Assembly: GCA_001939145.1 (NCBI GenBank)
Contig: LSRX01000813.1
Location: 260,493 to 324,492 of the forward strand
Direction: 5' to 3'
Source of the DNA: Symbiodinium microadriaticum
Taxonomy: Eukaryota > Sar > Dinophyceae > Suessiales > Symbiodiniaceae
DNA: 64,000 bases
Shown: piece after piece, positions 53,346 through 64,000 of the stretch
Layout: each line of letters begins with the position of its first letter
Position numbering within the stretch: the stretch's first letter is position 1
Made by a program: the position numbers and the translations under genes
The notes under the pieces: model-generated
What the model saw: only the letters and a program-made list of their open reading frames with translations
What the model was told of the DNA's origin: nothing
The model's database searches: none

Positions 53346-54125
53346 TCAAGGCAGAAGTCTTCGCCTCCCCTGCCTGCTCCACCGCTGTGGGGCCTGGGCC
53401 TGGAGGCAGACACGTCTGAGATGCGCGGACGCCCCAAACTCCAACTCTTGAGACCGAGTCTGCAGCCCTGTGCTACATGTAGACCAGAACACTTTTTCTT
53501 GGAAGCAAGTCTTGCCACCTTTGGGGCCGCGACTGGTCTCTTCAACAATTCGAAGTGTCGTAGCACCAGAGTTTGGACGGGTCGGACTCGTGCCGGGTCG
53601 GCTACCTGGCCAGGGCCGCTCGGACCGCATCCTCAGGTCTGCGGCTGCCGAGTCCTCGTCCTGCGAGTGGAAGATCCAAGAAGGAGCCACCTGCCTGCCG
53701 CAGGTATCCGCAGGTTCGGCACGCTCGGACCAGCTCGGGGGGAGCTCAGCTCGGCCTGCTTCGGTGAGAATGGGCAGCTCGGATCCTGGCACTCTGTCAC
53801 TGTTTGCCACGACGAGAATCTCTGCAAGACAGATGTAGGAGTCAAAACGAGCAGGGTAGTCCCTGTTCAGCGACACCTCGGCTTGCGTGCGGCGCATATG
53901 CACACTGCCAGGCCGCTCCGAGATGACGGCCTTGAGCAACGAGGGATGATTTCCTGGCCACGTCCAATGCTCCAGATCTTTGAACGAGCTGGGATAAACA
54001 GTTGCAGCACCTGGTGTGGTGGAGCGTGTGCTGCTGGTCGAGCCGCTGTAAATGGAGGATGCACTCTTCAATGAGTAGCCCGTTCCCGGCGGCGTCAGCG
54101 TGCCCTCGCGAAAGTTGCAAAGCAA
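53346..54125 (-). CDS. Hypothetical exon(s), Ser/Thr/Pro-rich
   Basis: A 259-codon minus-strand frame whose middle has good protein character: TVYPSSFKDLEHWTWPGNHP, SVHMRRTQAEVSLNRDYPAR and ILVVANSDRVPGSELPILTE. An acceptor-like TCTGTCTTGCAG inside it suggests at least two exons. The N-terminal part is Ser/Thr/Gly-rich and may be disordered. No family is recognised. The plus strand is also partly open, but with a less natural composition. Confidence 0.3.
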   Translation of the reverse strand: MLCNFREGTLTPPGTGYSLKSASSIYSGSTSSTRSTTPGAATVYPSSFKDLEHWTWPGNHPSLLKAVISERPGSVHMRRTQAEVSLNRDYPARFDSYICLAEILVVANSDRVPGSELPILTEAGRAELPPSWSERAEPADTCGRQVAPSWIFHSQDEDSAAADLRMRSERPWPGSRPGTSPTRPNSGATTLRIVEETSRGPKGGKTCFQEKVFWSTCSTGLQTRSQELEFGASAHLRRVCLQAQAPQRWSRQGRRRLLP

Positions 54126-55079
54126 GCAGGCTTAAGCATGTGATGCAGAAAACTTCTGCTCTCTGCTCTAGTCTGTGTTCACCGCATGTCATTTCGGAGT
54201 CCATGCCATCCAGGACGTGCATGCGTTGCTACATCGACACGCAGCAAGTTACAACACATTCTTCACGCAGCAACGTTTCTGTATGCGGAGTGGAAGCATA
54301 TCGCACACAAATAGCTGTGACTCTGACAGCGGAGCTCCTGCATGACATCATCGATCTGGTGGGGCGTGGTCCCCAACCCCTGGTCATCTTTCAGGTCGGG
54401 TTCCTCCTCCAAGCCCGACCTGATCTTTCTGATGCAAGCTTCTGTTCCGACTCGACCGGTGCAGCTGGGTCACGTAATTTGAGCCTGTTCCGTGATAGTG
54501 CGTGTGTAGGCCTCGTCAACGAGATCCCTACGCCGAACCTCTTGCCGCCGGTGGACTACTGGCCTCCCATGCTGCTCTGGTCGCTTTGGCCACCTGCGCC
54601 AGGACTGCGAATCGCCAGCACGTCGGATAGCCCAAAGGAAGACCCGTTGTCGCAGGCAAGGGGCCAATGAGTTGGCGAAGAGATTGGGGGCAAGCCTGCA
54701 GCCCACCCCGAGCACACTTGGCAAGACCAGCCCGCCCCCCATCCCCGCGATTCCTTCTCCATGCAGCCCGCTTGCGCCACCTGTGCACGGAGTGTCTGAA
54801 CCAGAAAACGCCAAGTCTCTGCTTGCAGGCAAGAGATCCAACCTGTAGCGCCAGAACCAGCAGGCACAGAAGATCGCGAGACAGTACCTCAGCGATTCGA
54901 TCAAGCAAGCGACGGACCAACGCCGGCCCAGGTTGACTTGCAAGCTCCCTGCATGTCCCGGCAGGTCGAGGAGAGAGGCCCCGACAGAATCGATGCTGCA
55001 ATAAGACTCAAAATGAAGACAAGATCAGCCCTGCAAGTGCTGCAGGAGCAAAAATCTTCATTGTTTGCTGCAAGCTGAA

Positions 55080-55292
55080 CACGTAAAGAAGCTGCCTGCC
55101 ACTCCTATGGTCATCCATAAGATCTGCCAGCGCAGCATCCAGCCCGCTTTTCGGCTCCTCGGGTGAATCTCCCAACACCAGGCCATACTTCTCAGTCCTT
55201 CGTGCTTCCATGTCCTCTGCCACCGACTGGGACTCGGTGATCTCCAGGAGGGAGCCGTTGCCTCCATGCCGCGCTGCTCTGAAACGGACACA
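55080..55292 (-). CDS. Hypothetical exon, acidic
   Basis: After a GTTTCAG acceptor-like site the minus strand reads GNGSLLEITESQSVAEDMEA, then KYGLVLGDSPEEPKSGLDAA and LADLMDDHRSGRQLL, a charged, protein-like stretch of about 65 residues. The flanking sequence is less coding-like. A hydrophobic stretch (VQLTVATLFVLLFLSLERC) lies upstream near 55840. The two may belong to one membrane-protein gene. Confidence 0.3.
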
Positions 55293-55899
55293 GAAGAGAG
55301 GGATGAAGACTTCTGAAGGGGCTCGCCGCGGGCCGCGCCTGGGGTGAGCCAGAAGTCTTCCAGTTGGCTGCAGCGTTCCCGGGTTGCGACCAGCGAACCT
55401 GCGCAGGATCTCAAGCTTCACCACAGCAGTTCTCCCTGCACAGGGTGTGCAATGAAGTGACGCGATGACTGGCATATCCCTCACACCTGAGACATTGCTG
55501 AAGCCGGGATCCACTTCGGACGCATCGCAGATGCAGATGCCTGGGCGGAAGGCAACTCAGCAAGATCGACAGGTGAATGTCGATTCGGTTGATTCCGATG
55601 CCGAGATGCGAAAGGTGCCAGCTATCGGAATCGTCAGGCTGGCAAGGCCGTCGCCACATCTGGGACATCAGTCGAAACCACAACTGCCAAACACTCTGCA
55701 ATACCAGATGGAGCTGGGATGCTCTAAGTGAGTGCTGTTGCTGCTCGGCTGCCTGCACGATGCACCTTTCCAAGCTCAAGAAAAGTAGCACGAACAGAGT
55801 TGCGACTGTGAGCTGCACGGCGTCAGGACCATGACTTGCCGTGCGCAGACATGCAAGGACCTCCACCACGCAACACTCGAATCTGGTCAATCGCCACTG

Positions 55900-58800
55900 T
55901 GTCAGTGCCATTCCTCGGACAGATCGAGCCGCTGCCCATGATGAATAACGAATATGGCCATGGCAGTTTCTTTCTGAACCTTTTCAGCCCCCGGCTCCGA
56001 GGCATTTGCGGCACCTTTCAAACTTCCAGTGCTCCAGTCCTCAAAAGCAAGAGATCTGTAGAGCCAACCTCCCTCTGCGGGGCCCTCGTTGGAGACCTGA
56101 CAAGAGTCAAAGCTCCCAACTTTCTTTGGCTCCTTGAAGCAGCGGTTCAGGCCTGGCCACACTCGGCATCTTCCCCTCCAGTGAGCAGGACCACCCTATC
56201 CTGCAAAGAAGCGGTCACGACTTTGAGATCTCTTTTGCCATGAATGACTACAGCCAGGTATGGACATCTGTGGACATTCCAGCATGGAGTCATTTCTGAG
56301 GGCCAGAAGATGCCAGAAGACTGTAATTATAGCAGGAACACAGACAGCTTGAAAGCATGACTTCGACATGCACCTCCAGTGGGTCGAGGTATGCGCCCTC
56401 CACGAGGATCTGCCAGAAGCAAGCGACAGTGCCAGGAGACTCATGGAAACATGTTCACGACATTTCACGACATGGATGGGGGGCCATTGCAGTGCAAGGG
56501 GCCTGGAACACATCACCTGGCTTCACCCACTCGGGGTGGGTGCGTGCGCTGAAGACTTCGCCCTGAAAGAAAGCTTGCTGGAGGATTCAAGATATACTGT
56601 CGGGTTTGTGAGCCGATAACATCTGAGTCTTGAGGTCCACGCTGTGGGGCAGGGCTCCTCGTTGCACGATGCGAAGCGGCTGCGAAGCGGGCTGTCAGAC
56701 CTCTCACGGACACGTCCAACACCTTGCATCCCTCAGCCGTCTGAGCTCCCAGCGGTGGACACTCGGAGCCAGCACCAATAGCCTGCCGGAGCTTGGATAA
56801 TTCCTAGGTTTCCTCCGACTTCTATGTTCCCGCAGTTCGACTGGAAAGACCAGCTTGTCCTTTGGTCGCGGGATTGTTTGTCAGCAAGTTCCGGCCTAGC
56901 AGTGTCAAACCTCTGCGTGTTAGGATGAAGGGACAACCACGATTCGCACAAAATCTGCAAAAGTCTCAAAAGCTCGGAGCAGTAAATCCATGTCTGTGTT
57001 ACCGCCAATTCGCACAAAAGTCGAATGGCTCTCTAATGTGCGAAGGTTTCAGGCAAGTTGAGCCAAAGATTCACACGAAGTACTGCCAGGCAGTCCGGCC
57101 TCCGCCAGGATGCGACGGCGAAGCTCGAAGAGCCCGCCCCCACAGGCCCGGCTGCATGCGAACTGCCCGAAGTCGCCTTCTTTGGACATTCGAATGCTCT
57201 TCTGTCACTCCACCCACATTCCCGTAGCTTCTCGCGATAAGGACCATTGACTCGGAAACTAGACCATGAAGGCTTGGTTCGTGCCTGTTGGAAATCGAAA
57301 GAGCTCGTCAGCAGGTGCGGGCTCCCAACCTGCAACTCCATTTGCAAACGTCCGGGCATTCACTGAGGCATACGAGCCATTCCTGCCTCCAAGCAAACAG
57401 TCCCTCGACCTTGGTGCTCAGCCTATACTTCGAAGGGAACTGAAAAGGCTTGGAATCTCCGAGCTTCGTGCTCTCTGGCGAAGCCGTTGGCCAGCTTCAT
57501 CGACCCACCAGAGATGTTGCCTGGCGGCCCGTGGTAGGAAGCCTCTTCAACTGCGTAAGGCGGTGGCACGACCAAGAGGCCACCTCGTGTCCAGCATATG
57601 GAGAATGGCCCAGGGTATCGGGGCGCTTGTACTTCAAAGTCTGCCTTGGAGGTGTTGGCATAGACCTGAGCTCCAAAAGCTGATTGTCGACTTGCCTCTC
57701 TTTGCCGCTCAACCTTCGACCAGGGAGGCCCGGGCCCTTTCCGGGCTGAAGAGCTCTACGTCCTCGCTGCAGCTTTGGCCCGGCTGCACCGAGAGCCTCT
57801 CCTGCAGGAGACCCCCAGCCAGGGACCCGGTCTGAAGCACAGAGCCACGCAGCGCTATGCAGTGCCTGGTCGGAGAGGTTGACCCCGGAGAGCGTGACGT
57901 TGAAGGCCTGGATCCGACTGTCGAACTGAGGCGTTTGCACAGCAATGAGTCACGACAGGACACCTCTAGCAGCTCCACGAATTCAGGGATCCTCGTCACC
58001 TGGGCTCCGCAATACGATTTGCGGTGACTGGCAACAAAGGCTGCATGCTGTCGAGGTCGTGACGTTTGTCGGGCCGGCAACGACCAACTCACCGACGTGC
58101 TGCCAGAGCGCACAGTCAGCGCCATACGAGCGATCACACCTGCAATGTTTTCAGCTTCAGCTTCTCAGAAGCCGGACGGGCGACAGAAACAGGTGCATTG
58201 CCGCAGTAGCCCTCTCAAACATGCAGCGCTCACCAGCAAAGCCAGAACCTCAACTGAGGCTGTGGAGTCTGTAGAGGGTAACTTCGGACGCGGGCGTTTT
58301 GCTTTAAGCCTCTTAGAGCACAAACATTGCTGACGTCGATGCACCCGGACAGTGAGAGGTCAGATCACCCAGCAGCTCCAGCCCAAGAACCCCTACAGGA
58401 ACACTCATGCGCCACGAACACCTCATGAATTCCAAATGCGCAGCCCGCACCGCACCACTTCCTGGGAACACGAAACCCGCCACAACTTGTGCAGGACTGT
58501 CGAAACATGCACACTACTGTGGTGGGAGCATGGTTGAAGGCAGAAGCGCAATGCCCTGTGGCAGAAAGAGGAGTCGAATCCCACCCCCACAACATTCAGG
58601 GCTCTGCGGCGGGAGCACGATTGCAAACTTTGGAAATTCTTGAGCTCGGATTTCGAGACCGCATGCACTCGAGGCCTGAGGAGCCGAATAGCTTTGGAAA
58701 CGTTCGAGCTAGTTGACAGCATGAATGAGCACGGGACTTCGGCGAAAGCACGAATTCCAACCAAAATACGCACGGCACTGTGGCAAGAGATCGATTCAAC

Positions 58801-59470
58801 AAGTTCGGAACCATCCTAGAGTGGCACGAGCAAAAGAGCTGCGGGAGCATAAGAGGTAGTTCGCAAGCATCTGAGGTGCAGGCGTCCCTGCAAACGGAAG
58901 TGATTCACGTCTCCACTGCACGTATCTTCCCACGGCCGCAATGACCGGGCGCCTGCAACACTGCAAGGACCGCAAGGAGCTCTCTGACAGTCGACATGCC
59001 CTGTTTCCGGCCCCATGTCGAAGGGAGAGACGATAGCATCCGCCCAGGGCTGGCCAACCTGGCTGTCCAACTTTCAATGATTTTGAGGTCACATTAGCGG
59101 GCCTCCGGACAGCCATCGTGTGGCCACACAATCTTCAGGTAGCCACCCTGACGATGCACGCATGCAGATGCTGTAAAAGACGCAGACACCCACATCGCAT
59201 CCGAGATGACTGCATTGGCATTGAGCGGATCTCCATGGACCTCACGAAAGTGCTAGGTCCTAGGCTTTGCAGGCCCTGGCCTGTCTGAAAGGCGCCTTGA
59301 GGTCCAAAGGCTCGTAGATTGTGGCAGGCACGCTGGTCCAACGATCGGGACCAGGATCCAAAGGAATCAAGCGCCTCGAAGCTATTTCATGTGCCCTGAA
59401 GCGTCAACGAAAACACACGGGAAAGATGAATATGGAGATGTGGAGAGGGGGTCAGAGGGTGGGGGAGAGC
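55900..59470. other. Non-coding or intronic DNA with weak minus-strand exon-like pieces
   Basis: Short protein-like pieces on the minus strand include QAFNVTLSGVNLSDQALHS (near 57910) and NIEVGGNLGIIQAPAGYWC (near 56830). They resemble segments of the Cys-rich repeat gene at 62.5-64 kb, but their boundaries cannot be fixed. No repeat array or RNA gene is seen. Confidence 0.3.
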
Positions 59471-59482
59471 CCGAGTGGGCTC

Positions 59483-59856
59483 AGCAAGTGCTTAGCAAGT
59501 GGCTTGCAAGAGCTCGGAACTTAGCAAGTGCCTTGTGGGGCGGAGATGCCGGCTTGGAGGACGAGGAGGTTTTTTGGGGGGCCCCACTACATCAAAAATG
59601 CAAGCAACTTCAGCTTGCTACGATTTGTGTCGTCCCTTCATCTTTTCTCCGCCAGGTGAAACAGGACATGTTGTTGAATGGTCAGCATCCAGGACCGAGA
59701 CTGAGCAAGCCTGGGTGGCCCGTCGTTCGATGTCGTCAAGCGTCACTTTCATGGAATCGGGGATATGTTGCCCGCGCATTCACTGCAGAAGCTTCCAGCT
59801 TACTAAGCCCTTGCTAAAGCTGCTAAGCGCTCACTAAGCACTTGCTAAGCACTTGG
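59483..59856. repeat. Inverted-repeat element (~370 bp)
   Basis: The left arm AGCAAGTGCTTAGCAAGTG (59483-59501) is mirrored by CACTTGCTAAGCACTTG (59839-59855), 17 bases exact. Both arms have further related units next to them (TTAGCAAGTGCC at 59521; CACTAAGC, TGCTAAGC near 59800-59840). The interior is unrelated to the arms. It looks like a foldback or MITE-like element, or two inverted runs of a short repeat. Confidence 0.6.
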
Positions 59857-59869
59857 ACCACTATAGCCT

Positions 59870-61560
59870 CGATGTCGCGCGGGTTGGAACACCGATCAGA
59901 AAAGGTGAAAATGCGCTTTTGACCAGGTGAGAGCATTTTCAGAAACTCCACCTGCCTCTGTCAAATACCACGGAAGGTTGAAGGTCCGCAAGCTGGGATT
60001 TTGATGCGTTTTCTTTTCCGCCCTCGCTGTGCTTCCGATGTGGCTTCCAGCTGGCTGCACGCGGTGTTGCATTGTGGTGCCGCGGTGTTTTCAGGACACC
60101 GCGTTGGACTCAATCGGGCACAGGACAAGGAAATTTCTAAGGACGAGGTACTTTATTGCCTAGGCAAACCGGATGTTCTGAGTTGACATTGAGCCGTAAC
60201 ACTCCACTGAGTTCCGGGCCCTTCGGGTGTGGGTGGAAGCACGCAGCGACCGGTTGGGCAGAGCGCAATGTCCTTCATGCGAAGCTCAGCTACACGCCCT
60301 GGCTCTCACGCTGCAGTCGCTGTCTGAGAGCAGAGCCCCGGTGCACCAGACATGAGCAGTTCGTGCGGCTACGCCTTGATGCCAATCCGACATCAATAAG
60401 TTAGTCTGGGTTCTGGGGATCCGCAGCCTGGCTCCAATAGCGCATTCTCGGCAAAGGGCAGGTGGAGCACATTGAAGCCCTGCACAAACCGCACACGTTT
60501 CAAACAAACCCCCACCTAGGATTACAAACCCACCCACATCCATCCATCAAAAAAAGATGGGGGACACCCTTTCACACGGAGGTCGCGCAATGCAATCGCC
60601 GGGCGGGGAAAGAGAGCCGCCTCCTCTGCGCGCCAGGGAAGAATTGCGAGGCCCAGGCAGCCCGGTATGCTGTTCTTGCAATTCAGAATCGCGAAGCTTG
60701 ATGGAGCCTGCAGACCAAGCTACTCAAGCCTAAGCGCCAAAAAGTGTTCAAAAAGAAAAGAGGAGGGAGCAAAAAGGACCTCGTCGAGCGTCTGGTTTGA
60801 AGCCGCACACGCCACCTTATTACGCTGCTCTTTTGATGGGTGGCCGGACTTCTTCACATCGGCTGGGAGAATGGCACTCTGAGGACCACCCGGTACAATG
60901 ACCTCAACCTAAGTCACATTTAAGTCGACAGCTCCGGCTCCGCTCTGTGCTCCGCCCCCTTTTCCCAGTTTTTTGGGGAGCCCGCCAGTATTGACGCGAT
61001 GGCCACCGTGGCAGGCTGCGACGACCTGAGCTCTGCACGGTCGTAGCGCTCAGAGACTGCCCAGACACCAGACACATTCGTGATACATGCTTTGGGCTCA
61101 GAGAACAAGCTCAGTCTTTGCGAGTTAGAGTGCCGGCATCGACCTCCTTGATTCTCTAGGAGAGTACTCTGCCTTGCGTTCGGTGTTCGGTTGTTTGGTG
61201 TACGGTGAGTAAGGAAGTCTGCGAACTTCGTTGCAGCCAACAAGTACATGCCACTGTGGTAGGGATTTGGACGGTGTGTGGACTCACAACCCTGAGATTC
61301 CTGTTTTCAGCAGCTCCTTCGCATGAATGACAACATCTTGAAGACATTTAGCTACAGCGACGGCCTGCGCAGGATACAAGTCCAACAATCGACATGGCGT
61401 GGCACGGCTGGAATGTCGAGGTGAGTATGGATAAGCACGACTGGCCAGAAGTCAAGCTCTTAGCAGACAGCTTGCGACACTTGATGACTTCTTGCAACCC
61501 AGCTGCGCTGCAGAAACTGATCGTAGTAGACCTTCAATAATCAGCTCTCCGACCTGCGAG
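59870..61560. other. No supported gene
   Basis: Short frames only, on both strands. 'ttcggtgttcggttgtttggtgtacggtgag' near 61177 is slightly repetitive. Nothing else is recognised. Confidence 0.45.
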
Positions 61561-61985
61561 CAATGCATAGCTGCTAATTGCCATGCCGCAGATATCCGCA
61601 CTGGTTAAGCTCTGGGAATACCGCCGGTTGGGCATAGTCCCCTGCATACATGCACCCATCTCCGCTCTTGGCCACTGCTGCCACACCTTGCCCAGGTTCG
61701 CGGGAGGCAGCAGCAGGGCTGTTGACTTTCCGAGGCTCTGGCAGAGACAAACTCGCCACGTTCCGGAGCCCCGTGATTTGCCGAGATCGAAGTGGAGGAG
61801 TACCTCCGACTTGAGCTCGTGACACGTGCTGCGGGAGGCAACTGCAACTCCCGACTGCTTGCTGGAGGTGGAAAAGGCGAGCGCACCCCCCTTGTGAGGT
61901 TGTCCGTCCGATTCGCGACCGCTGGGTTGTGATCAAAGCCTGAAAATACGAATGTTTTCGGCACGAGGAAGGCCGGAAAAGGCTT

Positions 61986-62515
61986 TCAGGAAAACTTCTC
62001 GCCTGCTCCCAGATATGTATCCAACGGATCCGGATCTCCGCAGGAGAAGGAAAGCGGCACCAGCCGAATTGCATCGCCCCTGGCGACGCGCCAGCCATGG
62101 ACCTCCAACGTCGCACGGATCGCCAACAGGGGAAGGAGAGACTCTGGACTCCGGCCAAGATCCCACAGTCTGCGCCCTGTCGACACGACCATTCCATGGT
62201 TGACCTTGGCTACTCGGTGTCGTGACTTCACTTTCTGAGATAAGCGGACTTCAGGCGAGCCGCAGTGCCCCAACCATGTACAGACTGCCAATCTCGTGAG
62301 TGTGCTCCACCTGCCGAAGCTTCCCCGGATGCAACAGACACGAGGACGAGGACGGTCCGAGTCCGAGGACGCAAAGAAGACAACTTGAGCCAAGATTCGG
62401 AAGCATCACACCTTCCGTCACTCGTCATGGAAGCTTGGCCTCGATTTTGATTTTGGCAATCGGTGCATGCGTCTCCTTTCACAGATACCTTTCCTCTGGC
62501 GAGTGGCAATAGCAA
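61986..62515 (-). CDS. Possible exons of the minus-strand Cys-rich gene
   Basis: The minus strand carries GDACTDCQNQNRGQAS near 62470 and, in another frame, LEVHGWRVARGDAIRLVPLS then FSCGDPDPLDTY near 62110-62040. Both resemble parts of the repeating Cys-rich unit seen at 63-64 kb, and an intron between them would explain the frame change. Boundaries are not resolved, and the reading may be chance. Confidence 0.3.
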
Positions 62516-62920
62516 AGCCTGTAGTCACCGGCACCAAAGAGCGTCTCCACACCAGCCTGGGGAAAGCCATGCGTTCTTAATCCCCATTGCTTCGTCAAAG
62601 GCTTTGCAGCTGGCAGTGTAGACCGAAGACCCGACAACGACTTTTCAGATTCTGAGGCGCCAGCCCTATGTGCAAATTCGCTGGCCCAGGAGTCAAGAAG
62701 CTCCATCCTTCGCCACACGACGTGGGGTTGAAGATAGATGCGACAGCTGAAAGCATAAACGACCTGGCCCCTGCGGTCTGCATCTGTTCCATTCGCTGAT
62801 CTGTCCTGCGTAGCAAGCTGAACTCGGGGTGACTGGAGGAATCCATGACCTCGGTCACAGCATTTCCGGGGCCGACAAAGGAAACGGACGGTACTTGCAG
62901 TTGGGCGGCCTCTCCACATT
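62480..62920 (-). CDS. Possible exon(s) of the minus-strand Cys-rich gene
   Basis: The frame ending at 62479 finishes with QAGVETLFGAGDYRLCYCHS. The GxYRxCYC block also ends the exon at 63.4 kb (GLYRVCYCSS), so this is likely another copy of the same repeat unit. Upstream, VSFVGPGNAVTEVMDSSSHP lies in a different frame, implying an intron or frameshift. Only the C-terminal ~40 residues are claimed. Confidence 0.4.
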
Positions 62921-63236
62921 CTCTATCGAGAGGAACGGCTTTGAAAGAGTCGTAGAAGCTCAGCTGCATGGCCCAGACCTTTGCTCGAAGTGGCGACGGA
63001 GCATGGCTCTGTCGCTTCACCAACCAGCACTAAGCTTTTGCCGAGAGGCTCCCGTCACATTGAATTTGCAGGGGCTGTTGGACAAACAGCTTTGATGCAA
63101 TTGCGTGGAGTCATCGCGGCGGATCTCACCGGTAATGTTCCTTACAAGGACACAGAGGGAGCGAGAGCACCTCACTCAAAGACTCTGGCCCGCTACTTCG
63201 GCCCACTGGCGCCTCTTTGCAGTGTGCTCTTCCCAC

Positions 63237-64000
63237 CCTAATTGCTCCGAAGTTCAGGGTGCCGGCATACTGCGCAAAGGCGACGGCATCATCACAGGGC
63301 CCCATCTCCGAGTGCTTGCCTGCGAGTCTCTACTTCTGAGAGAGAGCGGCATCATGAATTGGATCTCCGCATCAATGCCGAGCTACAGTAGCAGACCCTG
63401 TAGAGGCCAGCTTGCCCGGCAGAGTCCAGCTGAAAGTTGCCAACGTAATACATCGGCTGAAGAGGTGCCGGCGTGGTCGTGTTCTCCTCGTCGCTGGGCA
63501 CGGTCGTGGTGCTGGGATACACCGCAGAGGACCCCGTGATGCGGACCTGACAAAACAAGTTCAAACAAGACTTGAGCGAGATCTGAGGCATGACAAATCT
63601 GGAGAGAGCGGAAGGGGCCACTCCTGCAGCCCTGAAGTCCCACGACCGCAGATTGTAGCCAGTGAATTGGTCGCCGTGGGAGGTGGAGCGACGATCCTGG
63701 GGGCGCCCACCATCAACTGCAAATGCATCTTCTTCGAGTCCAGTCTATCGCAAAGGTAGTCACCCGTTTAATCACTTCACTAGAATTCAAAAATCCCAAA
63801 GCTCCCTCACAAAGCAACTTACGTGTCTGGCAAGCATCAGAATCTGGTCTTCAGCATCAAATGGCAGCTCAGAGTGCACCTCGAACTGGCAGGGCTGGAA
63901 GGCGCTGCACGGGAATTCCTGATCTCCCACAGCTCCTTGGACAATGACCAAACCAGCTTCGACCCCATACTGGAAGCCCGAGCCGCAGTAGCCATGGCTC
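63237..64000 (-). CDS. Partial multi-exon gene with Cys-rich extracellular-type repeats
   Basis: Three exons can be read on the minus strand. Exon A (64000 to 63823, entering from outside the window) includes FQYGVEAGLVIVQGAVGDQE and PCQFEVHSELPFDAEDQ and ends at a GTAAGT donor. A 276-base intron with a TTTTGTCAG acceptor joins it in phase 0 to exon B (from 63546): VRITGSSAVYPSTTTVPSDE, MYYVGNFQLDSAGQAGLYRV, CYCS. Exon C (63319-63237) reads KHSEMGPCDDAVAFAQYAGT and LNFGA after a CTCGCAG acceptor; the B/C junction is not resolved. Order and motifs resemble large repeat-bearing surface or secreted proteins that I know only as unnamed dinoflagellate families. Function is unknown. The gene continues both outside the window and probably downstream to 62.5 kb or beyond. 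Confidence 0.5.

Noticed and set aside
62384..62396. TTGGCTCAAG on the minus strand, matching the 3' end of the dinoflagellate spliced leader
   Set aside because: Only 10 bases match exactly, the upstream part of the leader does not, and a 10-mer is expected by chance at appreciable frequency in this length on two strands.

Overview
The window reads as nuclear DNA of a dinoflagellate, most likely a relative of the Symbiodiniaceae. The evidence is: genes with few, short introns and G-extended AG acceptors; a Copia-type Gag, a tyrosine-recombinase (YR) retrotransposon and a decayed HKD phospholipase-D copy of kinds I associate with dinoflagellate genomes; CCCTAAA-like interstitial blocks; and large amounts of non-coding repeat. 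No bacterial operon or organellar gene is visible. One 18-base N gap (35039-35056) shows that this is a draft scaffold. No dinoflagellate spliced-leader relic was found.

Layout. 1-11.4 kb: no supported gene; diverged duplications, an apparently identical 1006-bp tandem duplication (3969-4974 / 5030-6035) and a satellite with units of about 240 bp. 12.26-14.60 kb (+): a three-exon gene ending in an aspartyl/asparaginyl beta-hydroxylase domain. 15.2-16.3 kb (+): a Cys-rich single-pass membrane protein exon that ends at a GT donor exactly where the base composition turns AT-rich. 16.3-25.1 kb: an AT-rich island with hairpin repeats, CTGT tracts, several kb of almost ORF-free AT DNA and a short LTR retroelement carrying only a Copia-like gag. 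25.1-25.9 kb (-): an AIM24-family gene with a C-terminal membrane anchor. 26-38.9 kb: a GC-rich pseudogene with an HKD domain (27.9-30.5 kb), telomere-like blocks, microsatellites and hairpins. 39.95-48.23 kb (-): an 8.3-kb YR retrotransposon with split direct repeats. It lies between two copies of a segmental duplication of about 0.9 kb (38920-39810 / 49654-50534). 50.5-64 kb: mostly non-coding, with pieces of one or more multi-exon minus-strand genes; the best exons are at 63.2-64.0 kb.

How it fits together. The strongest system is the YR retrotransposon. On the minus strand it runs A1 repeat, Gag-like region, reverse transcriptase, RNase H, a module with the H-x-D...H...R pattern of a 2-oxoglutarate/Fe(II) dioxygenase, tyrosine recombinase, then B1-A2-B2 repeats. 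The A1 / B1-A2-B2 arrangement is the one known from Ngaro/PAT-type elements. Several reading frames are broken, so this copy is probably dead, but its architecture is complete enough to define a family. The second notable region is the AT-rich island. Its LTR pair differs mainly by G/C in the 5' copy becoming A/T in the 3' copy, which resembles decay by cytosine deamination.
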